Shown here: piece after piece, positions 53,099 through 62,937 of the stretch
Position numbering within the stretch: position 1 is the stretch's first letter
Layout: each line of letters starts with the position of its first letter
Source of the DNA: Pedobacter sp. BAL39
Lineage (GTDB): Bacteria; Bacteroidota; Bacteroidia; Sphingobacteriales; Sphingobacteriaceae
NCBI RefSeq assembly: GCF_000170795.1
Contig: NZ_ABCM01000021.1
Span: 1 to 64,000 of the forward strand
Length of the DNA stretch: 64,000 nucleotides
Direction: 5' to 3'
Position numbers and translations under genes: made by a program
The notes under the pieces: generated by a model
Databases searched by the model: none
Seen by the model: the letters and a program-made list of their open reading frames with translations, nothing else
Told to the model about the DNA's origin: nothing

Positions 53099-54010
53099 TT
53101 AAGATCGGAATTGATGAGGCGTAGTCAGATTTTGTTTTTTGAAGAATTTAATAAAATTAGAGGTATCATCGAACCCCAAACACCAGGCAATTTCCCCGAT
53201 ATTCCAGTTGGTATGTTTCAATAAGGCCCTTGCTTCGGAAGCCAGACGCTCTGAAATCAACTGTGTAGTTGTTTTGCCTACTGTATTTTTTAATACCCTA
53301 TTAAGGTGATTGATATGAACGTTGAGCTGGCCTGCAAATTCCCCAGCGGTCTTTAGCCTCACTTGTTGTACCGTAGATTCAATAGGAAACTGCCTTTCTA
53401 AAAGTTCATGAAATAAAGAACCAATACGATTACTTGCATTAGACTCCACTTCTCTCTTAACTGTTAATGCCGGTCTTAGTTTAAGACCTACATGAATGAG
53501 TTCGAATACCTGGTTTCGTAACACATCATATTTATAAACGTAATCTGAAGAAATTTCAGCGAACATTCGTTGAAATAATTCCATCACCTTTGCAGCGTCT
53601 TCATCGTTAAGATCTAATATGGGAGTTCCGCCAGGTTGATAAAGCGGATAGTCCGTAATGCTTCCAAATCCCTTCATATAATCTTCAGTAAACACGCAAA
53701 AAGCCCCAACTGGCTGAACACTCGAAGGAGTCCAGTTATACGGTATCTGAGGATTGGCAAACATGAGCATATTGTACTGAACTTCAAAGGTCTGGTCAGC
53801 ATATTCTACCGTATGCGCTCCTTTAATCAGCGCAATTTTGTAGTAGTCCTTACGACTGTACGGCATAGGATATGCAGGTTTAGGACCCGTATAATCTTCC
53901 ATTGTAAATACATTAAAGTGTCCCGTTCTACGAAAAATATCGCTGGGGAGAATGCCCATTTTATCCCGATAGAACACTTCCAGTGATTCCATTTCTTTCA
54001 TGATTATCAT
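53099..54010 (-). CDS. AraC-family transcriptional regulator
   Basis: Two-domain regulator: an N-terminal cupin-like sensor (residues about 25-165, ALIKGAHTVEYADQTFEVQYNMLMFANPQIPYNW) and a C-terminal double helix-turn-helix (about 205-303: TAGEFAGQLNVHINHLNRVLKNTVGKTTTQLI and WNIGEIAWCLGFDDTSNFIKFFKKQ). 303 residues. ATG codons at 54010 and 54001 are both possible. It is the natural candidate to regulate the oxidoreductase, ester-cyclase and SDR genes next to it. Confidence 0.93.
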   Translation of the reverse strand: MIIMKEMESLEVFYRDKMGILPSDIFRRTGHFNVFTMEDYTGPKPAYPMPYSRKDYYKIALIKGAHTVEYADQTFEVQYNMLMFANPQIPYNWTPSSVQPVGAFCVFTEDYMKGFGSITDYPLYQPGGTPILDLNDEDAAKVMELFQRMFAEISSDYVYKYDVLRNQVFELIHVGLKLRPALTVKREVESNASNRIGSLFHELLERQFPIESTVQQVRLKTAGEFAGQLNVHINHLNRVLKNTVGKTTTQLISERLASEARALLKHTNWNIGEIAWCLGFDDTSNFIKFFKKQNLTTPHQFRS

Positions 54011-54547
54011 TATAGCTATAACAGGTAATAAAAAAAATCAAGCCATAGCACGTATTAACCAGACGATCACATCACATTGATCCCCATGCGACCTATTTCA
54101 TATACAAAGATACAGGTGCGCTGCTTTACCACCTATGAAACAGTAGCAGCACCTATACCTATTGAATCACCGTTAACCGGCTAGCCTTTTCCATTTAATT
54201 TATGCATATCGCCTTTTAATTTATATTCAAAATTAACAAATACTTGATGATATAAATAGTTCAAATCAAACACTCTAAGGTGATAATCAAACAGCTACCA
54301 ACGTCTTTATCGTTGTATGCCTACGCTATCTGCCCAAAAATAGCCACCTTTGCCCGAAATAAATTGTCAATTACGAACTGAGTATAAGGTCAGATTAACT
54401 GCGGAACAAGTGGCCACTTTGGCTAAATACCCAATCTTAAAACAGGCGGAAATCAAATCAATGAAAATAACATTTTCGAGAAATCCGAAAATTATAATTA
54501 TCATTGGAATTGAGTTTCATAAATTTAAGAATAGAAGTTAATTGTCA
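54011..54547. other. 537-nt intergenic region between AraC and ECF sigma genes
   Basis: AT-rich divergent promoter region. The minus strand has TATCTTTG (54105-54112), an exact -7 match, about 95 nt before the AraC start. A GCTGC...GCAGC dyad lies at about 54121-54151. A 63-codon open frame ending at 54541 has no signal, domain or composition of a gene and is not annotated. Confidence 0.5.
54105..54112 (-). promoter_or_regulatory. Putative -7 element for the AraC-family regulator
   Basis: TATCTTTG on the minus strand fits TAnnTTTG; no -33 TTG is seen at the usual distance. Confidence 0.35.
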
Positions 54548-55159
54548 ATGGCAGTAAAGCCCCTGGAGGATGAAATAGCTGTATTAGCTAAAATAGCTGA
54601 AGGTGATCAACACGCATTCGGCATTTTATTCAACCACTATCAAAGTGATGTGTTTGTGCATAGTAAGCGATTGACACATTCTGAAGACCAGGCGCTGGAA
54701 ATAGTGCAAGATATCTTTATTAAAATATGGGTAGGCAGGAACCGGCTCAAAACTATTGATAATTTTGGCGGTTATTTAAATCGTACCGTCCGCAACCATA
54801 TTTTTGATGTACTTAGGAAATTGTCTAATGAAGCGGAGTCTAACCTTAAATTTCAAAAAAATCATACAGAGTTTGATGATTCTACCGGACAATTGCTTGA
54901 TTACAACGATGCCGTAAATATCCTCAACATCGCTTTACAAGAGCTTGCTCCGCAGCAAAGGCTGGTTTATAAGCTTTGTCATCAGGATGGTTTGAAATAT
55001 GAAGAAGCCGCGCTGCAAATGAATATCTCAACAGAAACAGTGAGGGCTCATATGAAACAGGCGCTCCGAAAAATTCGCTCACATTTCAGAAAGCATGCCT
55101 TGCTATACCCCGTGTTGATAGCTGCTTTATTTAAATTAAACACATTGAATATCAACTGA
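54548..55159 (+). CDS. FecI-like ECF RNA polymerase sigma factor
   Basis: Sigma factor of the Bacteroidota SusC-regulating type. Region 2 covers about residues 25-95 (HYQSDVFVHSKRLTHSEDQALEIVQDIFIKIW), region 4 about 125-185 (LAPQQRLVYKLCHQDGLKYEEAALQMNISTETVRAHMKQALRKIRSHF). The ATG at 54548 is preferred to a TTG two codons earlier. About 203 residues. It is followed by fecR-like, susC-like and susD-like genes, the standard trans-envelope signalling arrangement. Confidence 0.95.
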   Translation: MAVKPLEDEIAVLAKIAEGDQHAFGILFNHYQSDVFVHSKRLTHSEDQALEIVQDIFIKIWVGRNRLKTIDNFGGYLNRTVRNHIFDVLRKLSNEAESNLKFQKNHTEFDDSTGQLLDYNDAVNILNIALQELAPQQRLVYKLCHQDGLKYEEAALQMNISTETVRAHMKQALRKIRSHFRKHALLYPVLIAALFKLNTLNIN

Positions 55160-55266
55160 TTGCTATCTTTTTATTAAAAAAAAGACTTACAACTAACCCT
55201 ACACTCCCACTTTTTAAGTCAACATTAGTAAAGGATTAAGCTACACTCACCTTAATACCAATCCTG

Positions 55267-56430
55267 ATGGATAAGACAAATAACAGACTTCGTGAAATCT
55301 TCAATTTATATGCGGATCAAAAGGCATCAGAAGAAGAAAAATATGAATTGTGGGATTACGTAAACGATCCCGTATTTGCTAATGAGATCGAAGAATTGAT
55401 TAGCAATGATTATGAGCGTCCAAATCAGGAGTGCGGACTGACTGAATATCAAAAATCTACTGTTTTACGAAATGTTTTTCAACATCAAACGCATATAAAG
55501 CGTACAAAAGTACGTCTTTGGTCAATTATCACTGCTGCCGCTTCGGTTTTATTGGTTGCAAGTATAGGTTTCTATTTTTACGTAGCTTATCCTACAACTG
55601 ATCTAAAAATTGATTATGTAAATGATATTGCACCAGGAAAAAACAAAGCAACACTAACCCTTGCCAGTGGCGAAAAGATCCCGATTGATGAATTGAAACC
55701 TGGAAAAATAGCCACTCAATCCGGTGTGAGGATCTTCAAGAACAAAGATGGGCAGATCATTTACGAAATTGCGGACAACGGTTCGGGAAAATTAGAGTAC
55801 AATACGCTGACCACTATCCGTGGCGAGCAGATGCAGGTCCGCCTGCCTGACGGCTCACTTGTGTTTTTAAATGCAGCCTCTTCCTTAAAATACCCAACTT
55901 CTTTCAATAACCTCAAAGACCGAAGGGTAGAACTTTCGGGTGAAGGCTATTTCGAGATCACTAAAGACAAAGTACATCCCTTTATCATCAAAACAGTCAA
56001 ACAGAAAGTAGAAGTTTTGGGTACCCATTTCAACATCAATGCTTATGCCGATGAACCGGCACTAAGGACAACCTTATTAGAGGGTAGTATTAAGCTCAGC
56101 ACCGCGGATACCTGGAAAATACTTAAACCAAATGAGCAGGCCACTGTAAGCAATAATGGAGTTACTGTTCAGGAGGTCGATCCAAGGGAGACCGTTGCCT
56201 GGAAAAACAACGAGTTTTTATTCAAAAATGACGATTTCAGAACCAATATGCGCAAGATTGCCAGATGGTACAATGTCGATATCGTATATGAATCAGATGT
56301 CCCTGAAAACTTCCGGTTTGGTGGTTTTTTATCAAGAACAAGGAACTTGTCCACCGTGCTGAGGTTAATGGAAAAAACGGGCATTGTCCGGTTCCGGATA
56401 GATGGGCGGAAAGTATATGTAAGCAAATAA
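55267..56430 (+). CDS. FecR-family anti-sigma factor
   Basis: Inner-membrane anti-sigma/sensor. A cytoplasmic part (1-80, LREIFNLYADQKASEEEKYELWDYV), a single membrane helix (about 82-104), and a periplasmic FecR domain (about 170-270: IRGEQMQVRLPDGSLVFLNAASSLKYP) followed by a DUF4974 domain ending in FRIDGRKVYVSK. 387 residues, complete. It should receive the signal from the STN domain of the SusC-like protein encoded next and release the FecI-like sigma factor. Confidence 0.96.
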   Translation: MDKTNNRLREIFNLYADQKASEEEKYELWDYVNDPVFANEIEELISNDYERPNQECGLTEYQKSTVLRNVFQHQTHIKRTKVRLWSIITAAASVLLVASIGFYFYVAYPTTDLKIDYVNDIAPGKNKATLTLASGEKIPIDELKPGKIATQSGVRIFKNKDGQIIYEIADNGSGKLEYNTLTTIRGEQMQVRLPDGSLVFLNAASSLKYPTSFNNLKDRRVELSGEGYFEITKDKVHPFIIKTVKQKVEVLGTHFNINAYADEPALRTTLLEGSIKLSTADTWKILKPNEQATVSNNGVTVQEVDPRETVAWKNNEFLFKNDDFRTNMRKIARWYNVDIVYESDVPENFRFGGFLSRTRNLSTVLRLMEKTGIVRFRIDGRKVYVSK

Positions 56431-56510
56431 CCAGTTCATATCAAATCAACTTAAACCAACCAAAATGAAAGAATATTTACGACAGGAAAGCTAAGGCTTA
56501 AAAAACCAAA

Positions 56511-56528
56511 TCCCGATGGTGATCGGGA
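56511..56528. repeat. Perfect 7-bp hairpin in the leader of the STN-SusC gene
   Basis: TCCCGAT and ATCGGGA flank GGTG. No T run follows, so it is not a terminator. It lies between fecR and susC after a 9-codon mini-frame (MKEYLRQES, 56465-56494). Confidence 0.55.
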
Positions 56529-56630
56529 CATGGTCGATGTTTGGCATCGTCAATAACTAAATCAACTATTTAAACGCAGGTGCCCCAGGCTTCGAAACTT
56601 AAAGGCAGCTGCAAGAACCAAACTAAACAA

Positions 56631-59600
56631 ATGTATAAAATTTATACTAACAAAATTGGTATGCCCTGCCGGTTTACCAACCAAATTTGGCTGATTATGC
56701 GATTCACCACCGTAATATTAATAGCTAGCCTGATGCAGGTCAGCGCCGCCACGCTCGCGCAGCGTGTTACGCTAAACCAAAAAAAAACGACTTTAGAAAA
56801 GATCTTCAGGGAAATCCACAACCAGACAGGTTATGACTTCCTGTACAACAAAGATCTGCTGGATACCAAAAAACCGGTAAGCATTACCGTGACCAATGAG
56901 CCCCTGGAAACTGTACTGGAAAAATGCCTGGCCAACCAATCTTTAGAATATGCCATAGAAGAAAAAGCCGTGGTGATTAGAGCAGTGCAGAAATCCATAT
57001 TTGAAAAGATTATCGATTTTTCCAAAACTATCGATGTTTCCGGGAAAGTGACAGAAGAGAATGAACGTCCGCTGGCCGGTGCTACAGTAACGGTCAGAGG
57101 CACGAAAAGATCAGTGACGACTGATCAAAGCGGTTCCTTTTATTTACAGAATGTTGAAGAAGCGGATGTGTTAATCGTCAGTTATATCGGGTATCTAAAC
57201 CGGGAAGTGAAAGCAGCTTCCCAGCTGAATGTTAAACTGTTAATTGCAACAAATGACCTTTCTGAAGTCATTGTAAATAAGGGCTATTATACGGAAACAC
57301 AAAAATTAGCTACCGGTAATACCGTTACCGTTACTGCAAAGGACATTGAAAAACAGCCGGTCATCAATCCTTTACTTGCCCTGCAGGGCCGAGTTGCCGG
57401 TTTGCAGATCACGCAAACCAGCGGGGTAACCAATGGATCAGTAAATATTTTGATCAGGGGCAGGTCTTCCCTAAACAACTTGGTTGGCAATGATCCTTTA
57501 TTTGTGATTGATGGTATTCCCTATCAGTCTACCCTGCTGATGGATCCGCTCGGAAATAACGGCGGTAACGGCGTTTTAACAAACAGTCCGCAAGGCAATC
57601 CACTAAACTATATCAATCCGAATGATATTTCCAGTATATCTGTTCTAAAAGATGCCGATGCCACCGCGATCTATGGTTCCAGGGGTGGAAACGGCGTGGT
57701 CCTGATTACCACCAAAAAAGGCCAGATCGGCGAGATGTCCCTCGGGGTGAACATTAACCAGGGTTTTATGACTGCACCAAAACCACTCCAGTTAATGAGT
57801 ACGCAGCAATACCTGGATATGCGCCGTGAGGCTTTCGAAAATGATGGCCTCGCTGTACCAAATATCTCAACTTCGCCTAATGACCCCAATTTTGATGTCA
57901 ATGGCACATGGAGCCAAACGGCAAATACCGATTGGCAGAAAGAATTAATTGGTCAGTTTGCGGCGTACACGAACGTCAACCTATCACTTACCGGCGGTAA
58001 TGAAATGGTTCAATATGCCGTTAGAGGTACATTCAACAGGCAAGGAAACTTAGCACCAGGTGATTTTGATGATAAAAGAGGCGGACTTAACTTTAACATC
58101 ACCACCTATTCAAAAAACAAAAAACTAAAGATTGATTTTTCCGGCAGTTTCCTCAGGGATAATAATCTGAATTCTCAGAGTGACCTTACCCTGTACACGC
58201 TGAGGGCACCCAATGCGCCGGACTCTTTTAACCCAGACGGGACATTAAATTTCGGAGGACCGAATTTTGATAATGCGAGTAACCCTTATGCCAATGTAGC
58301 GCGGACCTACAACAATAAAACGGATAACATTGTACTCAGTTTGAAACCAACCTATCAGATTGTAAAAGGACTTATTTTTACTGCAAATATCGGACTCACA
58401 AACCTAAACAGCAACATTGAAATTAAACAGCCGGTTTCTTCTTATTCGCCTTTATACCTTTCAGTAGTTCCTGCTTCCACCCTTCCCGTCTTGATCAATA
58501 CCATCAATCAGCAAAAAACCTGGGTTGTCGAGCCACAGCTGAGCTATGAGGTCAGACTGAACGACTTCAAGTTAAGTGCACTGGCAGGTACTACTTTTCA
58601 GAAATCAGATAATGAGGGCCATTACTTTGTGGGTACAAACTTTGTTAGTGATGCCGTAATCGGCAATTTATCCAATGCCGGCCAGTTGGCCTCTGGAGAT
58701 GGGGGTTCATATCAATACAAATATAATGCGATTTACAGCAGGCTGAACGCAAATCTTTCTGATAAATATATTCTCAACTTTACTGCAAGAAGGGATGGCT
58801 CCTCCAGATTTGGCCCTGGCAAACAGTTCGGTAATTTCTATTCCACCGCTGCTGCCTGGATATTTTCATCTGAAAAACTGGTTGAAAATACAGTCCCGTT
58901 TCTCAGTCTGGGTAAGATGAGGGCCAGTTACGGTACCAGCGGCAATGACAACATCGGCAACTATGCTTATTATGATCTGTATCAAAGCAGGGGTGTAAAT
59001 ACTTATCAGGGATTGACCGGATTTTACCCGCGCACTCTGGCAAACCCGGACGTGGCATGGGAAAAAAATGCCAAGCTTGAATTTGCAATGGACCTTGGTT
59101 TTTTTAAGGACAGGATCCTGGCAACTGCAGCCTATTACATAAACCGCAGTTCCAACCAATTGTTAAACTATAGTATCCCTACATTCACCGGTTTTAACGG
59201 CATCCCAAGCTATAACTTCCCGGCTACTGTAGAAAACTCGGGCTTAGAGCTTACTTTAAATACCCGGAATATCGCCTCTGGTAACTTTGAATGGACCTCT
59301 GCTTTTAACATCTCCTTTAATCGAAATAAGCTGCTAAAATTTGATGACCTGGAAAATTCAAATTATGCAGGTATTCTTGAAATTGGCCAGCCGGTTAATG
59401 GCAGAGGCTATGCCTGGATCTATAAAGGCATTGATCCGAATACAGGTTTGTACACAGCCCTCAAAAAAGATGGAACAGTGGGTTCAGGTGCCGGCAACTA
59501 TGTGAACCTGTATAGTGAGTATCAGGTTACTAGCGTAAATACCTTGCCGAAGTATTTTGGAGGATTAAATAACAGTTTCCGGTATAAAAACCTACAGCTT

Positions 59601-60053
59601 GATGTATTTCTGCAATTTGTGAAACAGGTAGGCAGACTAAGTTTAACAGATCTTGCACCAGGCTTTTTTAGTACCGACCTTTATGATCAGATCTCAACTT
59701 CACAGAGCAATGTTCCCATTCAATTTCTGGACAGATGGCAGCAGTCGGGCGACCAGGCAAAATATCAGCGTTTTACACAATCCTCTGAAGGTATTCGGGC
59801 TTTTGGCACCTGGGCGCAGAGCGATGCCAGTTACGTAGACGCGTCTTATATCCGCGCAAAAAATGTAACCCTTTCTTATCAATTACCTACTGCTTTTAAA
59901 AATAAGCTGAGGGTAAAAAATGCAAGTGTCAACGTTTCGGCACAGAACCTTTTCACCATAACCTCCTATAAGGGGCGTGATCCGGAAACCCAGTCGTTTT
60001 CCACACTTCCACCCCTCAGAGTATTCGTACTGGGTGTACAAGTTAACCTTTAA
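56631..60053 (+). CDS. SusC/RagA-family TonB-linked transporter with STN signalling domain
   Basis: Outer-membrane importer and signal transducer. The ATG at 56631 is chosen over an open frame extending to a GTG at 56580. The long leader (MYKIYTNKIGMPCRFTNQIW, then a hydrophobic stretch ending SAATLAQ) is typical for STN-SusC proteins. The STN domain (about 48-115: LEKIFREIHNQTGYDFLYNKD) is followed by a carboxypeptidase-like domain (IDVSGKVTEENERPLAGATVTV), a plug (LLALQGRVAGLQITQTSG, VLKDADATAIYGSRGGNGVVLITTKKG) and the barrel. About 1140 residues. Confidence 0.95.
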   Translation: MYKIYTNKIGMPCRFTNQIWLIMRFTTVILIASLMQVSAATLAQRVTLNQKKTTLEKIFREIHNQTGYDFLYNKDLLDTKKPVSITVTNEPLETVLEKCLANQSLEYAIEEKAVVIRAVQKSIFEKIIDFSKTIDVSGKVTEENERPLAGATVTVRGTKRSVTTDQSGSFYLQNVEEADVLIVSYIGYLNREVKAASQLNVKLLIATNDLSEVIVNKGYYTETQKLATGNTVTVTAKDIEKQPVINPLLALQGRVAGLQITQTSGVTNGSVNILIRGRSSLNNLVGNDPLFVIDGIPYQSTLLMDPLGNNGGNGVLTNSPQGNPLNYINPNDISSISVLKDADATAIYGSRGGNGVVLITTKKGQIGEMSLGVNINQGFMTAPKPLQLMSTQQYLDMRREAFENDGLAVPNISTSPNDPNFDVNGTWSQTANTDWQKELIGQFAAYTNVNLSLTGGNEMVQYAVRGTFNRQGNLAPGDFDDKRGGLNFNITTYSKNKKLKIDFSGSFLRDNNLNSQSDLTLYTLRAPNAPDSFNPDGTLNFGGPNFDNASNPYANVARTYNNKTDNIVLSLKPTYQIVKGLIFTANIGLTNLNSNIEIKQPVSSYSPLYLSVVPASTLPVLINTINQQKTWVVEPQLSYEVRLNDFKLSALAGTTFQKSDNEGHYFVGTNFVSDAVIGNLSNAGQLASGDGGSYQYKYNAIYSRLNANLSDKYILNFTARRDGSSRFGPGKQFGNFYSTAAAWIFSSEKLVENTVPFLSLGKMRASYGTSGNDNIGNYAYYDLYQSRGVNTYQGLTGFYPRTLANPDVAWEKNAKLEFAMDLGFFKDRILATAAYYINRSSNQLLNYSIPTFTGFNGIPSYNFPATVENSGLELTLNTRNIASGNFEWTSAFNISFNRNKLLKFDDLENSNYAGILEIGQPVNGRGYAWIYKGIDPNTGLYTALKKDGTVGSGAGNYVNLYSEYQVTSVNTLPKYFGGLNNSFRYKNLQLDVFLQFVKQVGRLSLTDLAPGFFSTDLYDQISTSQSNVPIQFLDRWQQSGDQAKYQRFTQSSEGIRAFGTWAQSDASYVDASYIRAKNVTLSYQLPTAFKNKLRVKNASVNVSAQNLFTITSYKGRDPETQSFSTLPPLRVFVLGVQVNL

Positions 60054-60064
60054 ATTTTACGAAA

Positions 60065-61486
60065 ATGAAATACCTACATTTTATAATCACTATTATCTCA
60101 TTCACCCTGGCCTCCGGCTGCAAAAAATTTGTTGAACTTGATCCGCCTGACGACAGGCTGACAGAATCCACTGTTTATGCTACAAATGAAACCGCAACAT
60201 CGGTATTGAACGGATTATATATACGGATCGCTGAGACCAATAACGTGCTGACCAGCTACGCAACAACCTATATGGGTTTCGCTTCTGATGAACTTAAAAA
60301 TCATTATCTCAATGCGGTTTCACCATATACACAACTTTACCAGAATAATGTGAACATTGATACCGAAATTTATTGGGGCACAACTTATACCCTTATTTAC
60401 AATTGCAATGTCGCTATTGAAGGCATAGAGAACAGTACTAAACTGAATTCACAACTCAAACTGCAATTGGTGGGCGAAGCCAAATTCATGCGAGCACTGT
60501 GTTATTATTACCTCGTAAACACTTATGGTAGAGTCCCGCTCGTCATCAAGTCTGATTACCGGTCGTACCTAATGGCCAAACGTGCCGAAGTTTCTGATAT
60601 TTATGCGCAGATGATCGCCGATTTACAGGATGCACAGGGTAAACTGAGCAAAAATTACTTAAATGGCGATGCATTAACGCCTTATTCTCCAGGAAATGCC
60701 GAAAGGGTACGCCCGACCTATTGGGCCGCTACCGCATTATTGGCACGTATCTACCTCTATGATAAACAATGGGCACAGGCAGAAGCCGCCGCTTCGATTC
60801 TGATTGACAACACGTCTATGTTCTCCCTGGTTGCCCCTTCTTCAGTATTCCTGAAAAATACTCAGGAATCCATATTTCAGTTGCAGGCTGTTATTCAGAA
60901 CAACTATGCTTTATTTGATGCGCGCACATTCGTGCTTACCAATTCCATAGGCACTTCATCAAGCCCTGCGTCTATCAGTCCTCAATTGGAACAGGCTTTC
61001 GAGGCAAACGATCAAAGGAAAGCAAATTGGATCGGAACAGCGAATATTTCTGGTGTAAATTACCTGTTCTCATATAAGTACAAAGCCAATACGCCGGTAC
61101 TAGCAGCCTCTAAACCAGAATACCTAACCTTACTGCGCCTGGCGGAACAGTATCTGATACGGGCAGAGGCACGTGCAAATTTAAATAACGTAGATGGTGC
61201 ACAAGCAGATATCAATAGGATCCGTAACCGTTCCGGTTTAGGAAATACCCCGGCCAATAACCAGCCTGCACTTCTGGATGCAGTGATGAAAGAAAGACAA
61301 GTTGAACTGTTTTGCGAGCAGGGCCACCGATGGTTTGATTTAAAGCGTACCGGCCGTGTGAATGACGTGATGACAGTGGTTACACCAACAAAAGGAGGCG
61401 AATGGCAGCCTTATAAACAATTGATGCCTATTCCAGCGTATGAGATAGGAATCGATAAAAATCTAGATCAGAATCCAGGTTATTAA
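60065..61486 (+). CDS. RagB/SusD-family outer-membrane lipoprotein
   Basis: Ligand-binding partner of the upstream SusC-like transporter, 11 nt away. Lipoprotein signal with Cys19 (TLASGC, then KKFVELDPP), SusD N-terminal domain with TEATSVLNGLYIRIAETNN-like start, TPR region (GEAKFMRALCYYYLVNTYGRVPLV) and the SusD C-terminal end with ERQVELFCEQGHRWFDLKRTGR. 473 residues. It is of a different subfamily from the SusD-like_2 protein at the left end. Confidence 0.96.
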   Translation: MKYLHFIITIISFTLASGCKKFVELDPPDDRLTESTVYATNETATSVLNGLYIRIAETNNVLTSYATTYMGFASDELKNHYLNAVSPYTQLYQNNVNIDTEIYWGTTYTLIYNCNVAIEGIENSTKLNSQLKLQLVGEAKFMRALCYYYLVNTYGRVPLVIKSDYRSYLMAKRAEVSDIYAQMIADLQDAQGKLSKNYLNGDALTPYSPGNAERVRPTYWAATALLARIYLYDKQWAQAEAAASILIDNTSMFSLVAPSSVFLKNTQESIFQLQAVIQNNYALFDARTFVLTNSIGTSSSPASISPQLEQAFEANDQRKANWIGTANISGVNYLFSYKYKANTPVLAASKPEYLTLLRLAEQYLIRAEARANLNNVDGAQADINRIRNRSGLGNTPANNQPALLDAVMKERQVELFCEQGHRWFDLKRTGRVNDVMTVVTPTKGGEWQPYKQLMPIPAYEIGIDKNLDQNPGY

Positions 61487-61506
61487 CATTAATCAAAATA
61501 AATTTT

Positions 61507-62631
61507 ATGAAAAAATACTTCGTACTGCTTACCATGCTACTTTCAATCGCTGCACATGCACAGCAAAAAAAACAGAACCAGTTTGTTCTAAAAGGTACCA
61601 TCCTAAATGCGTCAAAGCAACAAATATATCTGGAAGAAGCAAAAAGCGTTTCTAATACCAAGTATAAAGACAGCACATTTACGGACGCCGACGGTCATTT
61701 TTCTTTTACCGGCAGTATCCCTGATCCCAGATTATTCAACCTGATGATCAAGGGACGGAACCGTATGATGGATATTGCAAACTTTTTTATAGAGAACAAT
61801 TCGATGATCTATTTAACCGGCAACACAGACAGCTTATACAAAGCCAAAATAAAGGGCTCCAAAGAACAGGCATTGGTGGATGAGTTTGCGCCCGCCTTCA
61901 ACAAAAACGTAGCTAATTTTACTGCAAATTTATACAAACCTTACAATGAAGCCAAGGCAAAGAACGACAGCGTGGCGATGTTAAGAGAGGGTAAAATTGC
62001 CGACCGGAAAGTCATAGATACAGTATCTGCAATGATCTCAAGTTTTGTGAATTTGCACCCTTCCAGCGCGTTTTCGCTCGAACTTGTGGAAATGCTCATG
62101 AAATACTCCCGGATATCGACCGCAGACAGCTTAATGCGGATGGTAGATCGGACACCCGCCGGCAAATATGCTCTTGGGTTAAAGCTTCGCCAGAGTTTGA
62201 ACATACAGCGCAGCCTGGCTGTTGGGGCAATGGCACCTGATTTCCGGCAGCCAGATACCGCTGGTCGGAACGTAGCACTCTCCAGCCTGCGAGGAAAATA
62301 TGTACTAATTGATTTCTGGGCAAGCTGGTGCGGACCATGCAGGGAAGAAAACCCGAATTTGCTGAATGCCTACCAGAGATATAAAGATAAGAATTTCACT
62401 GTACTAGCCATTTCTCTGGACAAGGACAGAAAATCCTGGATAAAAGCAATCAAGGAGGATAAATTGCCATGGGAACAATTGAGCGACCTGAAAGGCTTTG
62501 ATAATGCTGCCGGCAAACTCTATGCTGTAGGTGCGATACCCACTAACTACTTAATTGATCCTACGGGAAAGGTCATTACATCGAATTTACGCGGTGAAGA
62601 ATTGGAAAAAAAACTTGCAGAAATTCTATAG
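61507..62631 (+). CDS. TlpA-like thiol-disulfide protein with DUF4369 domain
   Basis: Exported thioredoxin-fold protein. Signal peptide about 1-19 (SIAAHAQ), DUF4369 domain (about 25-120: FVLKGTILNASKQQIYLEEAKS), a helical linker, then an AhpC/TSA-thioredoxin domain with the active site WASWCGPCREENP (about residues 276-288) and a cis-proline strand (VGAIPTNYLIDPTGKV). 374 residues. It follows the SusD-like gene by 20 nt, so it may reduce or protect a cargo or partner of that system. The substrate is unknown. Confidence 0.93.
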   Translation: MKKYFVLLTMLLSIAAHAQQKKQNQFVLKGTILNASKQQIYLEEAKSVSNTKYKDSTFTDADGHFSFTGSIPDPRLFNLMIKGRNRMMDIANFFIENNSMIYLTGNTDSLYKAKIKGSKEQALVDEFAPAFNKNVANFTANLYKPYNEAKAKNDSVAMLREGKIADRKVIDTVSAMISSFVNLHPSSAFSLELVEMLMKYSRISTADSLMRMVDRTPAGKYALGLKLRQSLNIQRSLAVGAMAPDFRQPDTAGRNVALSSLRGKYVLIDFWASWCGPCREENPNLLNAYQRYKDKNFTVLAISLDKDRKSWIKAIKEDKLPWEQLSDLKGFDNAAGKLYAVGAIPTNYLIDPTGKVITSNLRGEELEKKLAEIL

Positions 62632-62937
62632 TTAAACATCGCCAGGTTACGGGAGATTGTGCATAGTATAATGCAGCACTCTTTTAATAGTAAATTGGCG
62701 TTTAAACGCCGAATGATTACCGATTACTAAACTGAACCACTAAATAGCACATGGCCGGACTGGGCTCAAACCCGTTTTAAAGAGCAATCTTCTTAGATCT
62801 TACATAAAATAGTTCGAGAAATGTCCAGTGTGGGCTACATTAAAAATCAAGCCTTTAGCATCAAAACGCTAAAGGCTTTTTTATTTAAAAATTGTTTTTT
62901 ATCTGCGTATAACTTATGACCCAAGACCGGATCAATT
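62632..62937. other. 306-nt convergent intergenic region
   Basis: No coding frame stands out. It contains a perfect 14-bp palindrome GGCGTTTAAACGCC (62697-62710) and a strong terminator at 62849-62884. Confidence 0.6.
62849..62884 (+). terminator. Intrinsic terminator of the FecI/FecR-SusCD-TlpA unit
   Basis: AAGCCTTTAGC pairs perfectly with GCTAAAGGCTT around an 8-nt loop and is followed by a run of six T. It lies about 215 nt past the TlpA-like gene. Confidence 0.88.

Noticed and set aside
54350..54541. 63-codon plus-strand frame before the FecI-like gene
   Set aside because: Lies in a divergent promoter region, ends in a low-complexity Ile/Lys stretch, and shows no family resemblance.
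49791..62937. Search for a direct repeat of the tRNA-Met 3' end marking the far edge of an island
   Set aside because: No copy of the T-arm/acceptor sequence was noticed to the right by eye, so island borders are not claimed.
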